Positions 1-8,310 of a DNA stretch of 64,000 bases are shown here, piece by piece. Under the pieces are notes generated by a model. The model had not been told where the DNA came from, did not search any database, and saw only the letters and a list, made by a program, of their open reading frames with translations. Every line of letters begins with the position of its first letter. Position 1 is the first letter of the stretch. Position numbers and translations under genes: made by a program. The stretch comes from an uncultured Bacilli bacterium. GTDB lineage: Bacteria > Bacillota_I > Bacilli_A > RF39 > UBA660. The DNA is taken from positions 1 to 64,000 of the forward strand of contig CAKPRO010000007.1 of assembly GCA_934182615.1 (NCBI GenBank), given 5' to 3'.

Positions 1-37
1 GTCTTTATCTATATTATTATTTTTATTTATACTTAAG

Positions 38-118
38 TTAGATTTTAGATATAAAGTTGGTAATAAATACACCCCCCCCATTTTCTACAAACGAATGTAT
101 GTTACCTGATAAGTTCAT
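38..118 (-). CDS. Small leader ORF carrying a G8 run (26 codons in current frame)
   Basis: ATG at 118 with an AGGAGG site 8 nt upstream. In the frame as written it encodes 26 residues and stops at 38-40. The eight Gs at 72-79 encode three Gly. With seven or ten Gs the frame would not stop there and stays open to the window edge, giving ...GVYLLPTLYLKSNLSI... That resembles the C-terminal motif of the DUF6273-like surface domains elsewhere here (PTVYLNPNV). Either a phase-variable switch or the decayed end of such a gene is possible. Confidence 0.5.
   Translation of the reverse strand: MNLSGNIHSFVENGGGVFITNFISKI
72..79 (-). repeat. Homopolymeric G8 tract
   Basis: Eight consecutive G on the minus strand, inside a translated leader ORF. 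Runs of G/C longer than five are otherwise absent from this AT-rich window, except the G9 at 26122-26130. Such tracts are typical slipped-strand mispairing sites. Confidence 0.8.
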
Positions 119-305
119 ATTTATTACCTCCTCACTGTTGATTTGCGAATTAATTGGGATCAAAAGCTCTCAAATTATTTGAGATCTCAATTACAAATCA
201 ATTCTCTTACTTATGAATAAATAATATCATAAATAAAAAATAAATTCAATATATTTGAAGATATTTTTAATAAAATAAGTATTAACCCCGAATATTATAT
301 ATATG

Positions 306-374
306 GTTGATATCTATTTTAAAACTTAGAATAAGGTTTAAAATACCCTCTAAGACCTAAGACTTAGAGGGTAT
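306..374 (+). repeat. Paired-hairpin element, copy E4
   Basis: Two hairpins joined by CC. Stem 1 is TATTTTAAA (315-323) with TTTAAAATA (337-345), loop beginning ACT and ending AGG. Stem 2 is CTCTAAG (348-354) with CTTAGAG (363-369). Organisation and loop ends match copies E1-E3. The upstream bases (ATATGGTTGATAT) recur near 23555 in reverse. On the minus strand the second hairpin doubles as the yutD terminator, so E4 could be partly coincidental. Confidence 0.4.
343..374 (-). terminator. Terminator of yutD
   Basis: 12-bp inverted repeat (343-354 with 363-374) with an 8-nt loop, followed on the minus strand by TTTTAAA. It lies 20 nt after the yutD stop. Confidence 0.75.
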
Positions 375-393
375 AATATATAATAATATAATA

Positions 394-669
394 TTATATC
401 TTCTTTAATATAAAATATTTACAATCAAAAGCACAATCTTCTTCTAAATATTTATTAACATAATCATAATTATTAATAGATTTAACTTTCTTATTATTAT
501 TATCATAGAAGCCTTTTAACCTAAGTTTACCATAAGCAATATCTCCAACAATATAATCATAATCATAAAAATAATCAGTATAATAAAGAATAAAATTATC
601 CAAATCAAAAGCCTCTCTATAATTCTTAATTAACTCATATTCATTATTATCTACAACAATATTCTTCAT
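394..669 (-). CDS. yutD: YutD-like protein (DUF1027)
   Basis: About 91 residues. The core YDYIVGDIAYGKLRLKGFY and the C-terminal pattern with C and YFILKK are those of the YutD/DUF1027 family, small cytosolic proteins of Bacilli of unknown biochemical function. The ATG at 669 is chosen because AGGAGAGG lies 7 nt upstream. An ATG at 675 sits too close to that site, and longer versions overlap the preceding gene. It follows the DUF4015 gene by 13 bp, so the two are probably cotranscribed, and ends before a strong hairpin terminator. Confidence 0.85.
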   Translation of the reverse strand: MKNIVVDNNEYELIKNYREAFDLDNFILYYTDYFYDYDYIVGDIAYGKLRLKGFYDNNNKKVKSINNYDYVNKYLEEDCAFDCKYFILKKI

Positions 670-682
670 AACCATTCCTCTC

Positions 683-2368
683 CTATTCATAATTCTTACT
701 AAAAGCACTCTTAATCTGTTCATATTTATCCAAACTAGATCCCGAATTCCAAGTAATAAATCCCCCATCTAATCCAGCATCATATAAAGCCCTCACTTGA
801 TCTTCAATCTTACTAGCCCCATATATAACAGTAGGTTTCCAATAAGGAGTATCATAAGCCGTAATCCATGTACGTGCAACAGCAGGTGTAGGTATCTCTT
901 TCTGTCTAGCAGCAGCTCCTTTAGCCCAATTATTTACAGTCTGATAAGCATTAGTCCAAGTATCAACACTTCTACCAAAATGATCAGTATAAGGCATCGA
1001 ACTAATAGCATCAACAACATTAGATATCGCAGGCCAATATTGACCATATGCTGTAACATATTCTCCAGAACATTCCCCAAATACATCTACTGATAAGTAA
1101 GCTCCTACTTTATGTATTTGATCAGTAGCATAAAACAAAAAGTTTTGTACAGCCTCAGCCTTCTCTTCATCATATTTATTTTTAAAATCACTATTACCAC
1201 TTATAGACATATTATAAGCATCTTCAGGAAATCTAACATAATCAAACTGAATCTCATTAAATCCCATTTTCAAAACAGCCTCTTTAGCTAACTCAACATT
1301 ATAATACCAAGCCCCTCTACTATAAGCCGAAGGCCATAATCTATTAGAAGCCGAAGAACTAATACAATCCTCAGGATGATCTTTACCATAATGCGTATCA
1401 TTAAATACAACTATTCTACCAATAACATATATACCAGCATCCTTAATCTTATCAATAGCTGCTTTATAAACATCATTATCATTAATAGCGGTATCATATG
1501 CTGTAGGAGATAACTCTTTAGCCACATCAGAAGAATAAGCTAGTGCCCCATCTTTAATATCCACTACTATAGCATTAACTCCACTTTCTTTAGCTATCTT
1601 CAAATAACTATCAATAGAACCAATTACTCCTGCATTCAAATACATACTTTTAGCATTTCTAAGTAATTTATTATTATCAAACTCTACTCTCTCATAAGGA
1701 TAATAATCCAAAGTAGAAGCCTTACCCCCATATAATTCTCTCCCCTTAAATTTTCTATCCTTATGAATATCATATATACCATCAACATTATAAACTTCTT
1801 TAGCACTATCTTCACTATCAACTAAATATTTACTATATACCCATCCATCACTATCATTATATTTAATCTTATACATATTAACATTACCATCTTCAAGTAA
1901 TTTATCATATCCAAGTACTTCTACTCTATTTCCCTTTTTAATAAAAGATTTAATCTTAGAATCATTCTCATTCTCATATACAGTAACCGAAGTCCTAATA
2001 TATCTCTCTTTCTCTAATACAACATCTTTAATATTCTTAACCAAAGCATTAGTATTAACATAATAATTATTATTATCATACTCAATCTTAGTATATTCTA
2101 TATCATTATCCTTTAACTTATCATTATAAGCAGTAACCTTAGTACCACGATTAACCTCTTTATCTTTAACAATCTTATTCTCATCATCCATAGTATATAT
2201 ATCAATAATATTCCTATCTCCCGCTAAAAACATAATATTTTTATTAATAATAATCTTCTTCCCTTTACTAAAAATAAAAACCAAGATACCAACTATAGCA
2301 ATAAAAATAAGTACTGCTACTAATACTCTCCCCACTTTAATTTTCCTTTTTCTTCTTCTTTTTTCCAC
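683..2368 (-). CDS. Membrane-anchored DUF4015 glycoside-hydrolase-like protein with SH3-type N-terminal part
   Basis: About 561 residues. A basic N-terminus is followed by one transmembrane segment (about 14-35). Next come two SH3b-like stretches (about 40-185, each with W/Y...SKYLV-type ends), then a DUF4015 domain (about 200-560) with the family's VNAIVVDIKD motif, FDYVRFPE and a C-terminal GGFITWN. DUF4015 is a predicted TIM-barrel glycosidase family. The substrate is unknown, but the SH3b parts suggest the outer face of the wall. The GTG at 2368 is preferred over GTG 2377 because AGGTGG precedes it by 5 nt. Upstream of yutD, probably the first gene of the pair. Confidence 0.75.
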   Translation of the reverse strand: MEKRRRKRKIKVGRVLVAVLIFIAIVGILVFIFSKGKKIIINKNIMFLAGDRNIIDIYTMDDENKIVKDKEVNRGTKVTAYNDKLKDNDIEYTKIEYDNNNYYVNTNALVKNIKDVVLEKERYIRTSVTVYENENDSKIKSFIKKGNRVEVLGYDKLLEDGNVNMYKIKYNDSDGWVYSKYLVDSEDSAKEVYNVDGIYDIHKDRKFKGRELYGGKASTLDYYPYERVEFDNNKLLRNAKSMYLNAGVIGSIDSYLKIAKESGVNAIVVDIKDGALAYSSDVAKELSPTAYDTAINDNDVYKAAIDKIKDAGIYVIGRIVVFNDTHYGKDHPEDCISSSASNRLWPSAYSRGAWYYNVELAKEAVLKMGFNEIQFDYVRFPEDAYNMSISGNSDFKNKYDEEKAEAVQNFLFYATDQIHKVGAYLSVDVFGECSGEYVTAYGQYWPAISNVVDAISSMPYTDHFGRSVDTWTNAYQTVNNWAKGAAARQKEIPTPAVARTWITAYDTPYWKPTVIYGASKIEDQVRALYDAGLDGGFITWNSGSSLDKYEQIKSAFSKNYE

Positions 2369-2419
2369 TTCTACCACCTAGATATAGTATACCACAAAAA
2401 TAAACAAATTTACAAAAAA

Positions 2420-2448
2420 AACTCAAATATAAATATTATATTTAAGTT
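2420..2448 (-). terminator. Terminator of HD-domain gene
   Basis: Inverted repeat 2420-2431/2437-2448 followed on the minus strand by eight U. The stop codon of the HD gene lies in the stem. Confidence 0.7.
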
Positions 2449-2950
2449 AACTATTCAAAAATAAAAATACATAGATAGCAGTCTTACCTAAATTATAATT
2501 AATTTCTTTAGAATATCCCACTACTTTCTCATATAACCAACAAGCTTTATCAACTAAACTAACCACTATACTTTCTTTATATTTAGGAAGAATTCTAATA
2601 TTTACTGGAAACATATGACTCTCAATAATATTAACTTCCATATCAGAAAGAACAAAATGTTTTTTTGCATTATTTGAAGCAATTAACGGATGGCTAGTAA
2701 GTAATTTACAACTTCCCTTAGTATTATACTTATTCAAAAAGAAATCATGAAGTAATCCACCTCTAGCAGCCTCCACATAATTCCAATTCAAACCCTTACA
2801 AATCTTATATGCAAAATAAGATACCCTCTTAGAATGTTCTAATCTATTACTCTTATGATGCGGACACGCTTCTATCTTTTTAAATTCTCTATTATTAAGA
2901 ATATCTTTAATTATCTCATTATATTCATAATTATTAATATCAATTTTCAT
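2447..2950 (-). CDS. HD-domain phosphohydrolase-like protein
   Basis: 167 residues. HD-superfamily metal ligands are visible in order: H in RLEHSKRVS, HD in GLLHD, H in LTSHPLIAS, H in IESHMFP and a late D in LVDKA. The family hydrolyses phosphate esters of nucleotides or (p)ppGpp. No substrate can be assigned. The ATG at 2950 follows GAGGTGG, whose bases overlap an in-frame upstream ATG that lacks its own site. Stands alone between a terminator and the unknown gene at 3016. Confidence 0.7.
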   Translation of the reverse strand: MKIDINNYEYNEIIKDILNNREFKKIEACPHHKSNRLEHSKRVSYFAYKICKGLNWNYVEAARGGLLHDFFLNKYNTKGSCKLLTSHPLIASNNAKKHFVLSDMEVNIIESHMFPVNIRILPKYKESIVVSLVDKACWLYEKVVGYSKEINYNLGKTAIYVFLFLNS

Positions 2951-3015
2951 TTTCCACCTCATAATATTTTATTATTAGTAGCAAAATCTAATAAGTTAAA
3001 AAGAAGTATATACTT

Positions 3016-3435
3016 CTATTTATCTAACATATTTAATAAATTAATCTTAAACATATCCCTATCAGCATGCGATTTAGATACCATTACTCCCTTATAAGTA
3101 GATAATTCCTTTTGATGTCCTTCTAAAAGAATATCATCAGGAGTTAATGTATCAAGCATTACTAACTTTTGATTCTCATAAACAGTATAATGAAGTACAA
3201 CATCACCATGAACAGCAGCAAACATCCTATCAGTAGGTAATTTTAATTCATACTTAGTAATACCATCTTTAGTATTCTTAGATACCACTATTCCCTTAAA
3301 ATTACCATCTCTAAATGAAGGATAAAAATCAAAAGCTAATTTCTTATATGCTAACATATTATATTTCTTAACAGCACGTTCTTTCTTTCTAAATTCATTT
3401 TCATTTAAATATTCTATAACAAAACTATTTTTCAT
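3016..3435 (-). CDS. Hypothetical protein, 139 aa
   Basis: Not recognised. Soluble, mixed charge, with a basic N-terminal third and a repeated phrase (GIVVSK at about 49, GVMVSK at about 117) that could mark two copies of a small beta domain. ATG with GTAGGTTGAG just upstream. Codon use is like its neighbours, and the strand and spacing suggest an intact gene. No function proposed. Confidence 0.6.
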   Translation of the reverse strand: MKNSFVIEYLNENEFRKKERAVKKYNMLAYKKLAFDFYPSFRDGNFKGIVVSKNTKDGITKYELKLPTDRMFAAVHGDVVLHYTVYENQKLVMLDTLTPDDILLEGHQKELSTYKGVMVSKSHADRDMFKINLLNMLDK

Positions 3436-3555
3436 CTCAACCTACTCCCCCTAGATTTCAAACGAAATGCATTAAGATTATATCATAATTTATAATACTT
3501 GTCAATCACTTTTTTCTCCCAAACCCTTATTCCATCTACATCTAGAATACTTAAA

Positions 3556-4452
3556 TCAAATAATTTTATCCCCCTCAAACCTCGGTATAAAACTCTCACT
3601 CTGACTACTACCATCCTGAATAAAACAGTTTCTAACTCCAAGATCATAAGCATAATCAATAATATTATCATACTCATTATTATCAACTAAACTATTAAGT
3701 TCTTCATAATCAGTTCTTCTAACTATAGTATATTGATTCATTATACTTAAAATAATATTATCCTTATACTCATCATATAAGTATTTAATAATCTTCTTAG
3801 AATCAGCATAATTATTAGGTAATACCAAATGTCTTACAATTACTCCCTTCTCCAGCAATCCTTCTTTATTATACTTAAGTTCTCCTACTTGTCTATACAT
3901 CTCTTTTAAAGCACATCTAGTAATATCAAAATAATCCTTAACATTAGAATACTTCCCCAATCTATTATCATAATACTTAAAATCAGGTAAATAAATATCA
4001 ATTAACCCCTCTAATAACTTCAAACTCTCTACCCTCTCATAACCAGAAGTATTATAAACTATTGGTATAAATAATCCCTTTTCTTTAGCAGAAATAATTG
4101 CCCTTCTAATCTGCGGAATATAATGCGTTGGAGTAACCAAATTAATATTAGCGGCTCCCATCTCTTGTAATTCTAACATTATAGCAGTAAGTCTATCAAT
4201 CGAAATATCTTCTCCACTACAATTAAAACTAATATCATAATTCTGACAATAAACACATCTTAAATTACAATAAGAAAAAAATATCGTACCCGATCCCTTA
4301 TCTCCAGTAATAACTGGTTCTTCCCACATATGAAGGTGATATCCACCTATTCTAATCTTATCAGAAGCCCCACAGTAACCTATTTCTCCCTTATTTCTAT
4401 TTACTTTACATCTTCTAGGACATAATTCACATCTATTTAATAACTCTTCCAT
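3556..4452 (-). CDS. Radical SAM protein, PflA-like (COG1313)
   Basis: 298 residues. The radical SAM cluster motif is CNLRCVYCQN at about 62-71. It is preceded by a second Cys set (CELCPRRCKVNR...GYC) typical of the COG1313 'putative pyruvate formate-lyase activating enzyme' branch. This group is widespread in anaerobes and its target is unknown. The protein is probably cytosolic and binds a 4Fe-4S cluster plus S-adenosylmethionine. No glycyl-radical enzyme gene lies next to it. The ribosome site upstream of the ATG is weak (GTGATG). Confidence 0.8.
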   Translation of the reverse strand: MEELLNRCELCPRRCKVNRNKGEIGYCGASDKIRIGGYHLHMWEEPVITGDKGSGTIFFSYCNLRCVYCQNYDISFNCSGEDISIDRLTAIMLELQEMGAANINLVTPTHYIPQIRRAIISAKEKGLFIPIVYNTSGYERVESLKLLEGLIDIYLPDFKYYDNRLGKYSNVKDYFDITRCALKEMYRQVGELKYNKEGLLEKGVIVRHLVLPNNYADSKKIIKYLYDEYKDNIILSIMNQYTIVRRTDYEELNSLVDNNEYDNIIDYAYDLGVRNCFIQDGSSQSESFIPRFEGDKII

Positions 4453-4482
4453 AACATCACAAAAAATATTTTATAACAAAAA

Positions 4483-4502
4483 ATAGACTTTGTAAAGTCT
4501 AT
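4483..4502 (-). terminator. Terminator
   Basis: ATAGACTT/AAGTCTAT hairpin followed by a run of six U on the minus strand. It overlaps the stop codon of the 4499-5440 gene. Confidence 0.75.
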
Positions 4503-5440
4503 CTATTACCTAATATAATACAAACAACTATAGATATTAATAAAAGTATTGTCCCTATATTAACAAATCCCATACTCTTCTGTCTTTTAGGAACTTCCAA
4601 TTTAATTCTTGGCATAGTAGTAGTAAACTCAAGATTATCTCCTACTAACTTTAACTTCTTAACTATTGGTAAAGGAATCTTCTTTATCTTCTCCTCACTA
4701 ATACCATTACATTCTTTAATCTTCTCTATATCTTGTTTATCTTTATCTCTATTTAACATAAGTTTATCCGCTACCATAAACTCTAACGATATAGTCATAT
4801 ATTTCTTATTATCCGAAGAAACATATGGTACTATATACTCACTCTCTTTAGCATTAATATTCTTTATAATACCAATTCTATTATGACAATCAAAAGTATA
4901 TTCAACAATACCATCATCTTTTACTTCATATACCCCAATATTAACCTTAACACCATCTACGATTACTTGAAATCCATAGTCAATATTATTAATAGTATAC
5001 GTAAGACTATCTCTTTTAGGATCATATAAATCATTCTTTCTAAATACTTCTCTTATCATAGAAATATCCTTTTTATTACAAATCAAATCCAAATTACCAT
5101 GTTTTCTATTAGAAGATTCTCCTAGTAAAAGATAAGGTACAATTCCCCCTCTTAAATATGTCCTAGCAGTCGTCTTATTCATTTTACAAACTTTTTCATA
5201 TACTTTAACAATATCTTCAAAAGGAAATCCTATCTTCTCTAAATTTTCTTTATAAGCCGCTACACTATTATTAAAAATAGTATCAATTCTTGTCTTTATT
5301 ACATCAATATCTTCATTCCTATTCATAAAAGCCATAAGTAACTTTTCTTTATTCTCATTAGGAACATACATAGACATTGATTCTAATTCTATAATCTTAT
5401 CTTCTATATAAGAAGTTATAATTTTATTTTTTTCTTCCAC
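4499..5440 (-). CDS. Tail-anchored protein with nucleotidyltransferase-like core
   Basis: 313 residues from GTG 5440 (AGGTGA 5 nt upstream). The middle region reads GGIVPYLLLGESSNRKHGNLDLIC. That has the layout of a nucleotidyltransferase fold (GG/GS followed by acidic pair), but the first acidic position is Asn, so activity is doubtful. The last about 20 residues form one transmembrane helix after a basic stretch (KRQKSM), implying a C-terminal membrane anchor with the bulk in the cytosol. The family assignment is a guess from motif spacing. A helical N-terminal part precedes it. Confidence 0.5.
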   Translation of the reverse strand: MEEKNKIITSYIEDKIIELESMSMYVPNENKEKLLMAFMNRNEDIDVIKTRIDTIFNNSVAAYKENLEKIGFPFEDIVKVYEKVCKMNKTTARTYLRGGIVPYLLLGESSNRKHGNLDLICNKKDISMIREVFRKNDLYDPKRDSLTYTINNIDYGFQVIVDGVKVNIGVYEVKDDGIVEYTFDCHNRIGIIKNINAKESEYIVPYVSSDNKKYMTISLEFMVADKLMLNRDKDKQDIEKIKECNGISEEKIKKIPLPIVKKLKLVGDNLEFTTTMPRIKLEVPKRQKSMGFVNIGTILLLISIVVCIILGNR

Positions 5441-5502
5441 TTGCGTCACCTACTATTATCATACTAATTATAGCATACAAAAAGTAAAGAAGTAAAGAAA
5501 AA

Positions 5503-5530
5503 AGAACAGATTTTTTTAGAAATCTATTCT
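5503..5530 (-). terminator. Terminator of glyS
   Basis: 11-bp inverted repeat 5503-5513/5520-5530 with one G.U pair, followed by U-rich sequence on the minus strand. It overlaps the glyS stop. Confidence 0.75.
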
Positions 5531-6892
5531 TTCTTCGATATATTTTTCCATTTCTTCTATTTTTACCACTTCTTGTTTCATAGTATCCCTATTTCTAATA
5601 GTAACAGTACCATTATTAATAGTTTCATCATCAATAGTTATACAAAATGGTGTACCAAGAGCATCTTCTCTTCTATATCTTTTACCAATACTACCAGATT
5701 CATCATAAGTAATCATAAACTTTTTAGATAAATTTCTATATATCTCCATAGCCTTATCACTATGATACTTCTTAACTAAAGGTAAAACACAAGCCTTGTA
5801 AGGTGCTAAGAATGGATGTAACTTCATTACTTCTCTAGTTGTACCATCCTCTAATGTCTCCTCATGATAAGCATCACATAATACTGTAAGTATTGATCTC
5901 TCAACACCTACTGATGGTTCTATTACATAAGGAATATATCTTTCATTAGTTTCTGGATCAATATATTCCATACTTTTACCAGATACCTTTTGATGACTAG
6001 TTAAATCATAATCAGTTCTTGAAGCAATACCCCAAAGTTCTCCCCATCCAAATGGGAATAAATATTCAATATCCGTAGTAGCATTACTATAAAAACTAAG
6101 TTCTTCTTTAGAATGATCTCTAAGTCTTAACTTATCCTTATTAATACCAAGAGATAATAAATAATTATAGCAGTAATCTTTATAAAATTTATGCCATTCA
6201 AGTTCTGTACCAGGTTTACAGAAAAATTCTAATTCCATTTGTTCAAATTCTCTTACTCTAAAAATAAAGTTACCAGGAGTAATCTCATTTCTAAATGACT
6301 TTCCTACTTGACCAATACCAAAAGGTACTTTAAGTCTCATACTTCTTTGTACATTTTGAAAATTAACAAATATACCTTGAGCTGTTTCAGGTCTCAAGTA
6401 AATAGTAGCCTTAGCATCTTCAGTTACACCTTGGAATGTTTTAAACATCAAATTAAATTGTCTAATATCAGTAAAATTACTCTTACCACATTTAGGACAA
6501 GGAATCTTATTTTCTCTAATATAATTCATCATTTCATCTTGAGTCATAGCATCCCCAATTTCTGAATGTGCATATTCATCAATAAGTTTATCCGCTCTAT
6601 GTCTCGTTTTACATTCCCTGCAGTCTATTAAAGGATCAGAAAAAGTCTTTAAGTGTCCTGATGCCTCCCATGTTTTAGGATTCATTAAAATAGCACTATC
6701 TAGTCCAACATTATATTCATTTTCTTGAACAAATTTCTTAAGCCAAGCCTTTTTTACATTTTCTTTAAGAAGTGATCCTACTGGTCCAAAATCCCAAGTA
6801 TTAGCAAGTCCACCATATATTTCACTTCCTTGAAATATAAATCCATATTGCTTGCAGAAATTTACTAATTTATCCATATTTAAATCATTCAT
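5516..6892 (-). CDS. glyQS: Glycine--tRNA ligase (dimeric class II type)
   Basis: 458 residues, normal length for the single-chain bacterial/eukaryal type GlyRS. Class II signatures are visible: motif 2 FRNEITPGNFIFRVREFEQMELEFF and motif 3 PFGWGELWGIASRTDYDL...PSVGVERS. Cys pairs CREC and CPKC in the insertion region could bind zinc. The anticodon-binding domain is at the C-terminus. It charges tRNA-Gly in the cytosol. ATG 6892 has GAAGGA upstream. The gap to the upstream phosphorylase gene is only 57 bp, with no room for a T-box, so it is likely cotranscribed. Confidence 0.93.
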   Translation of the reverse strand: MNDLNMDKLVNFCKQYGFIFQGSEIYGGLANTWDFGPVGSLLKENVKKAWLKKFVQENEYNVGLDSAILMNPKTWEASGHLKTFSDPLIDCRECKTRHRADKLIDEYAHSEIGDAMTQDEMMNYIRENKIPCPKCGKSNFTDIRQFNLMFKTFQGVTEDAKATIYLRPETAQGIFVNFQNVQRSMRLKVPFGIGQVGKSFRNEITPGNFIFRVREFEQMELEFFCKPGTELEWHKFYKDYCYNYLLSLGINKDKLRLRDHSKEELSFYSNATTDIEYLFPFGWGELWGIASRTDYDLTSHQKVSGKSMEYIDPETNERYIPYVIEPSVGVERSILTVLCDAYHEETLEDGTTREVMKLHPFLAPYKACVLPLVKKYHSDKAMEIYRNLSKKFMITYDESGSIGKRYRREDALGTPFCITIDDETINNGTVTIRNRDTMKQEVVKIEEMEKYIEERIDF

Positions 6893-6949
6893 ATTTTTCC
6901 TTCTTTCTTGTCTTATATATAATACTATAAATTATTAATTTTGTAAATA

Positions 6950-8218
6950 TTATTCTATTACTTCATATATTAATTTATTATCTTCATTCTTACTACTACT
7001 AATAACAAATAACTTATTAATATCAATACTAGGCACTTCTTTATTAGTATATAAAGTCATAATAGTATCTCCTACCTTTACTATATCGTTAATATTTTTA
7101 TTAATAATAATACCAGCAGAATAATCAATCTTATCTTCTTTAGTTCTTCTTCCAGCCCCTAAACTACTAGATAATTTAGCTACTTCTAAAGAATGAATAT
7201 CATATAAGTATCCACTACTTACACTCTTTATCTCATACATATATTTACTCTTAGGAAGACTATTAATATCCCCACCCTGATATTTAATAAACTCCAATAA
7301 TTTATTATAAGCCCTCTTATCTTTAATAACTTCAATTACTTTACCATGAGCTTCTTCATAAGAAATATTAAGACCCAATTTAACCATATAACTAGCAAGT
7401 TCTATACATAATCTCATTAAGTTATTATCATAACCATAATATAATGTATTTAAAGCCTCTAATACTTCTAATGAATTACCAACATTACTACCTAAAGGCA
7501 TATTCATATTAGTAAGTAAACAGATAACCTTCATTCCATTTTCTTTACCTATCTTTATCATTAAATTAGCTAAACGTCTTGCAGCCTCTATATTTTTTAC
7601 TAAAGCGCCTTCTCCTACCTTAATATCAAGTACTAAGTTTTTAGAACCTGATGCAATCTTCTTACTCATAATTGAAGAAGCAATAAGAGGTATACTCTCA
7701 GTAGTACCAGTAACATCTCTTAAAGCATATATTTTTTTATCTGCCACAGCAATATCAGCAGTTTGACTAGTAATAGCCATACCAACATCTTCTATTTCTT
7801 TAATAAATTGTTTAGTAGATAAATTAACATTAAATCCAGATATTGATTCTAATTTATCAATAGTACCACCAGTATAACCAAGTCCTCTACCACTCATCTT
7901 AGCAACCTTACAACCAAGTGAAGCCACAATCGGAGATATTATTAAAGTTGTCTTATCTCCTACTCCACCAGTAGAATGCTTATCAACAACATTACTTAAA
8001 GTACTTAAATCAAGTATACTACCCGATAACATCATATATTTAGTTAAATATATAACCTCATTATCAGTCATATCATTAATTACTATTGCCATAAGTAAAG
8101 CAGACATTTGATAATCTTTAATCTCTCCACCGACAAAACCATTTACTACATATTTAATTTCTTCTTCATTAAGTTCATCTTTATTCTTCTTTTTAGTTAT
8201 AATATCTATTATATTCAT
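6950..8218 (-). CDS. pdp: Pyrimidine-nucleoside phosphorylase
   Basis: About 422 residues. The family signature SGRGLGYTGGTIDKLE is at about 110-125, followed by the phosphate/nucleoside site KHSTGGVGD upstream of it and KMSGRG. It converts uridine/thymidine plus phosphate into base and (deoxy)ribose-1-phosphate for nucleoside salvage. Full-length relative to the family (about 430). The ATG at 8218 is preferred over 8227 because AGGG lies directly against the latter. No other deo genes are adjacent. It runs into glyQS. Confidence 0.9.
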   Translation of the reverse strand: MNIIDIITKKKNKDELNEEEIKYVVNGFVGGEIKDYQMSALLMAIVINDMTDNEVIYLTKYMMLSGSILDLSTLSNVVDKHSTGGVGDKTTLIISPIVASLGCKVAKMSGRGLGYTGGTIDKLESISGFNVNLSTKQFIKEIEDVGMAITSQTADIAVADKKIYALRDVTGTTESIPLIASSIMSKKIASGSKNLVLDIKVGEGALVKNIEAARRLANLMIKIGKENGMKVICLLTNMNMPLGSNVGNSLEVLEALNTLYYGYDNNLMRLCIELASYMVKLGLNISYEEAHGKVIEVIKDKRAYNKLLEFIKYQGGDINSLPKSKYMYEIKSVSSGYLYDIHSLEVAKLSSSLGAGRRTKEDKIDYSAGIIINKNINDIVKVGDTIMTLYTNKEVPSIDINKLFVISSSKNEDNKLIYEVIE

Positions 8219-8310
8219 TATTATCATCCCTAACTATTCTTTATATTTTTATATAACCAATATTAATATAACATATTTTTAGTTAGTAATCAATAAATTA
8301 TAATAATATA

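Larger units (their letters stand above)
1..249 (-). promoter_or_regulatory. Leader region with G8 tract, partial at window edge
   Basis: Minus-strand leader homologous to the one at 26030-26278. A promoter is visible: -35 TTGAAT at 244-249, 17 bp spacer, -10 TATTAT at 221-226. It is followed by a conserved start (GTAAGAGA near 203-210), a possible stem (GATTTG near 195-199 with CAAATC before the ribosome site), a strong AGGAGG site and a small ORF with a G8 run at 72-79. The part after the G run matches the second leader (AAA-TCTAAC...AATAATAAT). The window ends where the terminator of the second copy would begin. The controlled gene lies beyond position 1. Confidence 0.6.

Noticed and set aside
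797..1093. Plus-strand frame opposite the DUF4015 gene
   Set aside because: No ribosome site, no family resemblance, and the opposite strand has a clear long gene; a shadow frame.
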